Positions 8,601-14,913 of a stretch of 14,913 bases of DNA are shown piece by piece (positions within the stretch are counted from its first letter, which is position 1; each line of letters starts with the position of its first letter). This stretch comes from Phoronis ovalis (lineage: Eukaryota > Phoronida > Phoronidae). The notes below the pieces were generated by a model. That model was not told where the DNA came from and ran no database searches. It saw only the letters and a program-made list of their open reading frames with translations. Position numbers and translations under genes: made by a program. Location of the stretch: contig JAOXYB010030033.1 in the NCBI GenBank assembly GCA_028565635.1, forward strand, positions 1 through 14,913, in the 5' to 3' direction.

Positions 8601-10635
8601 TAAATATTAAATCCGACTGGCTTTCCTCGAAATTATAACGCATTTACAACGATGTCGTTAAGTTAGAAGGACACTTTTTAATTTCGAGAAGACGTTTTTG
8701 TTCAAACTAAATTAACACTTTTTCTCGAATTTTGGAATTACGATCGTGCGGTCCTGTTTCGTTGATGAGTCATCCCATCTCTTTATACATGTTTATACAC
8801 TAACCTAATGAGAAGCAGAAGAGTTCAATTATTTGTAGACGAGTAACAAAATACTCTTTTTGTTAGGGAAATCTGAAATAGTTGTGCTAAGATAAGATAC
8901 TGAAGTAACTTTACCAAGACAATGAGTTACATGTTTCTCCGCTAGGATGTGCTTATTCAAATGTTATAATATTTTATATGCTGTCTCTAATGAAATAATA
9001 CGCATTATTGAGTTACACAACCTGCCAGATAAATAATACCTATATTAGTAATTAAAGTTTTGTAAAATACTGGTATATTATTATTATTCTTTTTAGAAAG
9101 TTTGTGACATGAGTGGTTGGAAAGAAGGCACAGAAAATTATAAACATGCAAAAGATATATTTAGAGATATTTGGCGACAAATTCAAGATCGAGCAGACGA
9201 AGATTACGACGGTAGAGTCACAGCGGAAGAATGGGTAGGTGATTGATATGACTCGTAAGAATAGATGCTAATTTTGATTGATACTACTTGGAGGATTTGA
9301 AAGTCGTCAGAATTTGATAACGAAGCCTTAAAAATAGCTGGGTTGTATAAGCATTGCTTTACATTTTTGTGGCACTTAGTTAGGCTTATTATACATGTCT
9401 GTGTGACATTTTGTGATAATCGGATCACAAGAACACTAGTCACGTATTAGTATATATGTAAATTATTAAAAGTCATGAGGGGGGGGGGGGGGGAGGATAA
9501 TCATAAACGAATTCCTTTAGATGGACATACAGTCTTCCTGATGTAGTGCTTTTATGGTGGTACTGTTTCCCTAAAGTAAAAAAAAATAATCTTGATTTCA
9601 GTTGCAAATGTGGTCGCGTCTTCACTGCCAACGTTTACAAATAAAGGACGAAGAAGAAAGGAAGAACAAAGTACCAGATTGGTTAGAGAAATACATAGAA
9701 TATAAATTTAATCTCTTCGATAGAACTGGTAAGCCTGCACGACGTACGCGTAAATAAAAGAAATTTGAATTCATACTTATATGAATTTGAATCGGGAATG
9801 CGATTTAATTTCTTATTATAATGGCTTTGGTATGTTTGCTTTCCTTAAAGTTGTCGATATACCCATACATACGGAAACCTTTTTACGGAAATATTACACT
9901 TTGTATTGGCATTAAGGGTTTACGTATTATACTATTGTTTGTTTTTTCTTTTCCAGCTGACGGTTTAATAGATATAGAAGAATTTGAGTATGTCTTGTCA
10001 GATTTTGGAATTTCACCTAAAGAATGCAGAGCTGCATTTGTAATGTTTTCAGAGGTAAATAATTATAACAATATTTAAAACGACAAAACTACACATATGT
10101 AGAGATATGTCATCATAAAAACCCGAGCATACACGTGAAGAAGCAAAGAAGGGTATACTTTAGGTATACTGCCCAGTAAGGATTTTTGATTGGTAATTTT
10201 TTGTTTATACAAAGTAAAAATAGAACTAAAAAAGTGGATTCTGGATTCAAAAGCTCGAAGATAGAATTCTTAGAGACTGTGGTAGCCTGTGTACAGGCTG
10301 AGGAAGGACCCCTGAAAGGACTAATTATATATAAGGATTTAATATATTGATACTTGACAATTTTGATAATTTTACTCATATTTCATCATTTATAACAGTA
10401 CTATCATTATTAGTACTGAAAATAAAAAAAATATAAAATTGGGGTTTTGAAAAGAGGAGTTAAAAGCTCTCAAACTGTATACAGTCATGTACATAAAATA
10501 TGGTCTGCTTTTAAATTTTAGAACGGAGAAAAGAAGATAGACATGGCTCACTTCAGAGAACTGAACAAACAATATTACACATCAGAAAACGCTAGTGATT
10601 TAGGTAACTTTGTTACCGGAAAGCTACAGTTCTGA
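5539..10635 (+). CDS. Calexcitin-like EF-hand protein, gene 2 (complete, six exons, 218 aa)
   Basis: Exons 5539-5665, 7502-7554, 9097-9234, 9602-9728, 9957-10054 and 10522-10635 join to 657 nt in one open frame. The start is fixed by an in-frame TAG at 5527-5529 and a good context (A at -3, G at +4). Loop 1 (residues 43-54, DLNKDGQLEWKD), loop 2 (94-105, DEDYDGRVTAEE) and loop 3 (146-157, DRTADGLIDIEE) look Ca2+-competent. The fourth (180-191) lacks ligands, with His at position 12. This is the pattern of calexcitin / sarcoplasmic calcium-binding proteins. MGNSVSNTF fits the N-myristoylation consensus and is followed by a Lys-rich stretch, suggesting membrane association. At 218 aa it is longer than squid calexcitin (about 190), through an N-terminal extension and a charged linker. 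It is a paralogue of gene 1. Its exact role is unknown; Ca2+ sensing or buffering is expected. Confidence 0.93.
5666..7501 (+). other. Gene 2 intron 1
   Basis: A 1,836-nt GT-AG phase 1 intron, the longest in the window. AT-rich, with no open frame, RNA gene or defined repeat that I can support. Confidence 0.8.
7502..7554 (+). CDS. Gene 2 exon 2: EF-hand 1 loop
   Basis: A 53-nt exon between TTATTTTAG and GTAATG encoding LNKDGQLEWKDFEIARQ after the split Asp43. The loop has Gly at position 6 and Asp rather than Glu at 12, which is common in EF-hand 1 of this family. Confidence 0.93.
7555..9096 (+). other. Gene 2 intron 2
   Basis: A 1,542-nt GT-AG phase 0 intron; the matching gene 1 intron is 208 nt. 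It holds an A12 tract (8027-8038) and a short inverted repeat (CTCGAAATTA, 8626-8635 and 8679-8688). The CACACCC-rich stretch around 8440-8520 resembles decayed repeat sequence. Confidence 0.8.
9097..9234 (+). CDS. Gene 2 exon 3: linker and EF-hand 2
   Basis: A 138-nt, 46-codon exon between CTTTTTAG and GTAGGT. It begins KVCDMSGWKEG and ends in the complete loop 2 and TAEEW. The intron therefore falls after the loop, 27 nt downstream of the corresponding intron in gene 1. Confidence 0.93.
9235..9601 (+). other. Gene 2 intron 3
   Basis: A 367-nt GT-AG phase 0 intron. Its only notable feature is an uninterrupted run of 15 G at 9479-9493. Confidence 0.8.
9479..9493 (+). repeat. Poly-G tract (G15)
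   Basis: Fifteen consecutive G on the plus strand in otherwise AT-rich intron 3 of gene 2. In the transcript it is G-rich and could form a quadruplex. Its length may be affected by sequencing error. Confidence 0.9.
9602..9728 (+). CDS. Gene 2 exon 4: charged linker and start of EF-hand 3
   Basis: A 127-nt exon between ATTTCAG and GTAAGC. It encodes LQMWSRLHCQRL, a charged stretch KDEEERKNK (residues 121-129), then VPDWLEKYIEYKFNLFDRT plus one base (phase 1). Confidence 0.92.
9957..10054 (+). CDS. Gene 2 exon 5: EF-hand 3 and following helix
   Basis: A 98-nt exon between a pyrimidine-rich TTTTCCAG and GTAAAT. It encodes DGLIDIEEF and FGISPKECRAAF, with the same length and phase as the gene 1 exon at 1750-1847. 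Confidence 0.93.
10055..10521 (+). other. Gene 2 intron 5
   Basis: A 467-nt GT-AG phase 0 intron, close in length to its gene 1 counterpart (444 nt). No further structure recognised. Confidence 0.8.
10522..10635 (+). CDS. Gene 2 exon 6: degenerate EF-hand 4 and C-terminus
   Basis: A 114-nt exon after AAATTTTAG ending in TGA at 10633-10635. It encodes NGEKKIDMAHFRELNKQYY and a C-terminus ending GKLQF, equal in length to the gene 1 last exon, with 11 of 37 residues identical by hand. Confidence 0.92.
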   Translation, partial: NGEKKIDMAHFRELNKQYYTSENASDLGNFVTGKLQF

Positions 10636-11233
10636 CAATCAAAGGAATGAACCCTCGACAAGGAAATTAAACTCGACCCGTCTTTTTTATAACTGACATG
10701 CTGTAGTGTCCTAGATATTGGAACGTTGCTGCACCACCAGGCTGCACCAAATACGTATACGGAGCTGATACACACTAGTTCGCTTTTGCAAGAGTTTTCA
10801 TGTTGAATGTGATCGACCCGGTACACCTCTCTTATTTGTGTAAAAAGCTGGTTGCAACTGTTTTTGCACAAGTATCTATTCCACCACTCTCTTAGTCTGT
10901 TGTTATTAACATTGGTCTAATATATTTGCTGATACGTCATTTTTTGTTTTGATGCTGAAAATATTTTGTAGGCCGTCTATTAAATCCTTATTACCATATT
11001 CTGCCCCTCCCCATAGAGTGATTTTTTATAACATTTATCCGCGGATTGAGAAATTTTATTATATTCTGTTTTATCATTGTTTTATTAACTTAAGAAATCT
11101 GGGAAGATTGTTCACTTATAAACTATGTGTTTTAGTTATAATTTGCGCATAATGCATTATGCTGCAAGCGGGGCTGCAAAAACTCTATGCGTTTTGTACA
11201 TAAGCATTATACATAAGCTATGTCGATTGGAGA

Positions 11234-11245
11234 GACCTCTAGTGG
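11234..11245 (-). promoter_or_regulatory. CTCF-like core motif, minus orientation
   Basis: Minus-strand CCACTAGAGGTC resembles the CTCF core CCASYAGRKGGC with one mismatch. It is convergent with the motif at 3271-3281. Confidence 0.2.
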
Positions 11246-12135
11246 TGAAATTTAATATTACATGGTAATACCTGTATATAATGAACCTCTTTGTTTCCGT
11301 AATGACTTTTTAATGAGAACGTTAAATAATTTGCATTGTGAGAAAAGAATGTTCTATATGTATTGCTTTTGTTTCTTTGGTAGTTTAAGTTATTTCAATT
11401 GTTACATATTGCATGTTATTCGTATTTGCGTATTTATGAAATCAAACATTTTCTACAAAATAGACTGTTTACAATTAGTTTTTAATAGGATTGAAATCAA
11501 TCAATTCATATACCATGTCCCCATCCTAGACTTATCACAAACTAAACAAGCTTTAGGATTCTGTGTTCCATTTTCAAGGAAATATATATGCAATAACATA
11601 TGTGAAAGTGAATTGCTTTTCGTCTAAGGCTAATTCTAAGGAGGTCCGAGTCAAATGGATTAATTCTTTTGGGTTGTATGTAATTCTTCCACCAAGAATA
11701 GCTTGTGTATTTGTTCTTTTTTGAATGCTAACAAACACGAATATCATGAACTGCATTTACCTGTTACCTAAATGCGTAACTCAGTGTGAGGAAACCTACA
11801 AACAACCCTTGCTTACATAATGTCGAATAACTTAATGAGTTGTTGACCAATAACTTTTCAGGAAATGTTTAAGACAGAATTTCGTATCCTTTTATTTTCA
11901 AAAAACATTACAAAATTAAATTCCATGACTCTCCACCAAAGATGGCGCCGAGACATTTCTATATTATTACAGCGCAGCTAAGCACTATCCTGTTCCAGTT
12001 TTACTAGCTAGGGCAAATCTGTTTTGATAAAGTATCATAAAAATTTTAACAAGTTGTATATACAAGTTGCAGTTTGAAGTTTTTGATACAAGGAGACAAA
12101 GTATTGGTGAAAAGATATTTTACATAATGTTGTAA

Positions 12136-12141
12136 AATAAA
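12136..12141 (+). terminator. Candidate polyadenylation signal for gene 2
   Basis: AATAAA followed by a T-rich stretch, 1.5 kb after the stop codon. The ATTAAA variant at 10979-10984 would give a shorter UTR of about 350 nt. Confidence 0.35.
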
Positions 12142-13444
12142 GTAAAAGCTGTTTTATTTCTATGTTTTAGTTCATGATGTATATAAAGTCTCAATGGAGG
12201 ATTTTATATGTCGAAATTGTTATGCAATTGATGATGCCATCGAGTAAAATTAATTACAAGAAATTATTAAGAGAATAACTGTTTATGGTTGATTGATTTT
12301 CTTTACCCTTTTATTGTGAAACATTCCATATGTTTGAATAATGAGAGGTCTCGATATCAACTACCGGACATATTGACGACCGACTGCATCTGCATTGTGA
12401 TTTTTGAAGGAGTAAAGTTAGAGTTTAAATATCCTGTGATTTAAGTAATAAAGGATTGATCATATATTTGAAAACATAAAGATAAAATTTCATTTAGATG
12501 TTTTTGGTTAATTATAATTTTAATCACACTATTGTTAATGTCGGACACGTGAAATATCATGCTTTTTCTATACAAGTCATAATTCCGAGTAATTCCCAAA
12601 CGAGGAGTACTCCCTAAAAATTGAAAACAAATTAACACATGTATTGGCTTTTAAATGTATGCGGCATATATATCAAATCATTCTTTTTTTTTATTTGAGG
12701 TATTCTATCATGAAGCTAAAGTGTACTACATATTTTAAAAAGGTACCAGGTAAATGGAATCCCAGATATGCTTGTATAATGTCTTTCTGGGAAACCTCCT
12801 AATAGCACGAATGTTTTAACTTAAAAAAATGAAGATTTAATATGTTATGTTTTTTACTCTGGGTTGTTCTACAATTTATATGATACTATAAAACAGAGTG
12901 AAGTATTCCTCTTTGATTCTTCATTCAACGATCTGATATAACTATTTTTTGTGATGTCTAGGTGTGTTGGGTCTAGATGTCATAAAAACACTTGAATATC
13001 GAGGTAATATTTACTGTTAAGGGTACTTATTGATCGCAAATCATGTTTACATATCTACCGGGCCGGGGATGAGTTAGTTTACGAAATGAGGACATGACTC
13101 ATTATACGTATAGTTCTCTCAGCTAAATGATCATAACACGTATGATTGTCTATTTACAACTGTTTTTAAATTGTCTTTATAATATAACTTTAATAATAGT
13201 CTACGAGAAACAGTTATCAACATCTGAGCTTGCGTTCAGTGTTTGTAAAGAACGCTTTTAAAACTCCGGCTTATACCTGATTTTTAAGAGTGCATTTACC
13301 AGAAAATACATGCTCCCTAACATAATAACTTACCTGTGACGACGGTTGCTAAATTTAGATCCGTTAAGAACAGTGGCAGTTTGTCTTGGTTTGAAAGGAA
13401 TCTCTCGCTTATCTAACACCAGATTAAAACATTAAATCTCGAAA

Positions 13445-13546
13445 ATGACATTAGAAGTTTTTATTCTCATGTTTGGAGTTATTACAAGTGTAGCAGGACA
13501 ACTGAATTTGAAGCAAACGATTGACAGCCAACCTGATCTAAGCTAT
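13445..13546 (+). CDS. FAS1 gene exon 1: signal peptide
   Basis: A 102-nt exon, 34 codons, donor GTAAGT, phase 0. It encodes the signal peptide and a short mature N-terminus ending QPDLSY. Confidence 0.85.
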
Positions 13547-14592
13547 GTAAGTACATAACATATACATTGCGAGATGGAACATTTACATGATTGTACATTG
13601 ACTTAAATATATGTGTAAAATATTGGAATGAATGAAGTAAATGCTAACACTGGTATGGATTTGCACTCTAAGATAGTATAACCCTCACACAACATTGCAC
13701 ACAGCCATTTTCAACGCATATAAACACAGTTGACAAGAGGTGACAGGGTTATACATTAATAACATATATATTATGTCGATTATCTCACCCGGTTTGACCT
13801 AGTTTTGCACCATATCTACATTGTGTCACCAGAATATGTTCGTTTTATTACATTTTAAATTGGCTTTATAAATTTGTTAACAATGAATCAGTTTGTGTTA
13901 TGAGAATAATAATTACTTGTACAGTATTATTTATAATTAAACCGGCATAGTCCGGGATATTTTGAACGATACTTTAATGGCGCTGTCATCGTGACCTACT
14001 TTTTCGTGCGTGCACTTGCTGTATATATGTAGCCAGTATTTTGCGTGAGTGACTTTTTACGCTTTACCTTCCGAGTTTTATTAAACTTATTTCTAGTCCT
14101 CGATGTATAAACTACAGGAACACATATATTTAATGTTGTGTTCATTAACATGTAGTGGGCTCTCTATAAGCGTTCTCTGAATTTGTGAATAGACAGGGAC
14201 ACAGGCATTAATGATAGCTGTTATAGGTTCTGAGGAATGTGAGAAATGCAAGATGTATATGATAATATTACGGTGTGTGACCTACCCGGTGATGAGTTAA
14301 TTGTTATTTTAAGGCAATGACTCTTAAAAACGGTGAACCCATAAATCATATTTTTCCTGTTTGTGATGAATCTATAAGCACTGCATTTATTTTATATAAT
14401 TTTATTATTTTCAGTTTGCGAGGTTTCTCAGCTTATCAAAAGTTTCAGTTATGCTGGACTCAAACAGCAGAGTTTATACGGTTTTTGCTCCAGATAACAA
14501 TGCTTTTAAATTGCTTCCATCAGATGTCTTACTAGCCTTTGAAAGTCAAGATAACATGGTAGAAAATGCAAACATCATGAAATATCACATAG
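13445..14592 (+). CDS. Secreted fasciclin (FAS1) domain protein, 5' part (3'-partial)
   Basis: Two coding exons, 13445-13546 and 14415-14592, encode 93 residues plus one base; the gene continues past the window. The start has A at -3 and an in-frame TAA at 13433-13435. Residues 1 to about 18 (MTLEVFILMFGVITSVAG) form a typical signal peptide, so the product enters the secretory pathway. Residues from about 30 match the FAS1 fold start: PDLSYFARFL, then the H1-type motif YTVFAPDNNAF (residues 55-65), then NIMKYHI, the start of the H2 region (usual form L..HV). FAS1 proteins (periostin, TGFBI, fasciclin-1) are extracellular matrix or GPI-linked adhesion proteins. How many domains follow, or whether there is a membrane anchor, cannot be seen. 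Confidence 0.85.
13547..14414 (+). other. FAS1 gene intron 1
   Basis: An 868-nt GT-AG phase 0 intron, AT-rich. I see no additional gene or repeat in it. Confidence 0.75.
14415..14592 (+). CDS. FAS1 gene exon 2: N-terminal half of a FAS1 domain
   Basis: A 178-nt exon after ATTTTCAG, ending before GTATAC (a weak donor, phase 1). It encodes 59 residues with the VFAPDNNAF motif. An unspliced frame would run on from the donor to about 14723, but that extension loses FAS1 similarity. Confidence 0.82.
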
Positions 14593-14634
14593 GTATACAT
14601 AGACGATTAAAAATGTTATTTATAATCGGTTTTA

Positions 14635-14913
14635 GTCCCGGGGAGGGCACTTATGTAAAGGGTGTGTCCACATGCGCAAACACAGGTTTAAAAAAAAAGC
14701 CCCTAAACGCGTATATAGGCTGCTAAAAACACCCCTTTAAAAGACTTGTAGGTATAAAAAGTGACCATTTGGCAGACCTCACTTAGTAAAAATAATACCC
14801 TTTGGCAGACCTGAACTAAATCATACCCTTTCACATACTGTGAGTAAAAACTAAGAACTTAAGCCTTAAGAGAATATAATGTCCTCCATAAAGTAAAACG
14901 AGGAAGTAACTGG
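14635..14913. repeat. Probable interspersed repeat, truncated by the window end
   Basis: It starts abruptly with GTCCCGGGGAGGGCAC, unlike the AT-rich surroundings. It contains CATGCGCA and ACGCGT motifs and a direct repeat TTTGGCAGACCT (14768-14779 and 14801-14812, 33 bp apart). The order of a G-rich tip, CATG(T)GCG and ACGCGT resembles the left end of the 688-1109 element, so the two may be related. The right end is not in the window. Confidence 0.4.

Larger units (their letters stand above)
10636..13444. other. Gene 2 3' UTR and intergenic spacer
   Basis: AT-rich sequence with no recognisable coding exon. A variant hexamer ATTAAA occurs at 10979-10984; the first canonical AATAAA I see is at 12136-12141, with another at 12447-12452. 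A CTCF-like motif in minus orientation is at 11234-11245. The 121-codon open frame at 11262-11627 has an AT-driven composition and no domain. Confidence 0.55.

Noticed and set aside
9204-9443. 79-codon minus-strand open frame
   Set aside because: It is antisense to gene 2 exon 3 and intron 3, and no domain is visible.
11262-11627. 121-codon open frame, possible membrane protein
   Set aside because: Rich in Phe, Tyr, Ile and Cys as expected from AT-rich random DNA. The hydrophobic look is compositional, and it lies in the probable 3' UTR of gene 2.
14451-14726. 91-codon open frame as a stand-alone FAS1 fragment gene
   Set aside because: It is exon 2 of the FAS1 gene starting at an internal Met and running through the donor into repeat sequence.
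1-14913. CRISPR array, prokaryotic operon or phage content
   Set aside because: No regularly spaced repeats or prokaryotic gene arrangement. Spliced animal-type genes explain the coding content.

Overview
The window is eukaryotic, AT-rich animal DNA (roughly two-thirds A+T by eye). Short exons with GT-AG borders are separated by introns of about 0.2 to 1.8 kb, and there are no operons or ribosome binding sites. The best-supported content is two tandem, same-strand genes of the calexcitin / sarcoplasmic calcium-binding protein family (four EF-hands), followed by the 5' part of a secreted fasciclin (FAS1) domain gene. Calexcitin is best known from squid. Protein resemblance, base composition and the interspersed repeats suggest a lophotrochozoan, most likely a mollusc and perhaps a bivalve; the species cannot be read from the sequence.

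Layout. Positions 24-2405 (+): the last five coding exons of calexcitin-like gene 1; its first exon lies upstream of the window. Its second visible intron carries a 422-bp element with 42-bp imperfect terminal inverted repeats (688-1109). Its last intron carries a smaller inverted-repeat segment with a full CRE palindrome. Positions 2406-5538: 3' UTR and intergenic DNA with polyadenylation signals and a CTCF-like motif, but no convincing gene. Positions 5539-10635 (+): complete six-exon calexcitin-like gene 2, 218 aa, with a predicted N-myristoylation site. Positions 10636-13444: probable long 3' UTR and intergenic DNA. Positions 13445-14592 (+): first two exons of a FAS1 gene with a signal peptide, continuing beyond the window. 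The final ~280 bases look like the start of an interspersed repeat.

The two calexcitin-like genes are clearly paralogues. They share exon lengths of 53, 98 and 114 nt, the same intron phases and a gapless alignment through EF-hand 2, yet one intron sits exactly 27 nt apart. Both are expected to be intracellular Ca2+ sensors or buffers with three usable EF-hand sites and a degenerate fourth. Gene 2 differs by its acylatable N-terminus and a charged linker insertion. The FAS1 gene is an extracellular or cell-surface adhesion protein with no evident link to its neighbours. I found no wholly new system. The most interesting points are the divergence of the two paralogues, the putative regulatory sites, and the repeat elements.
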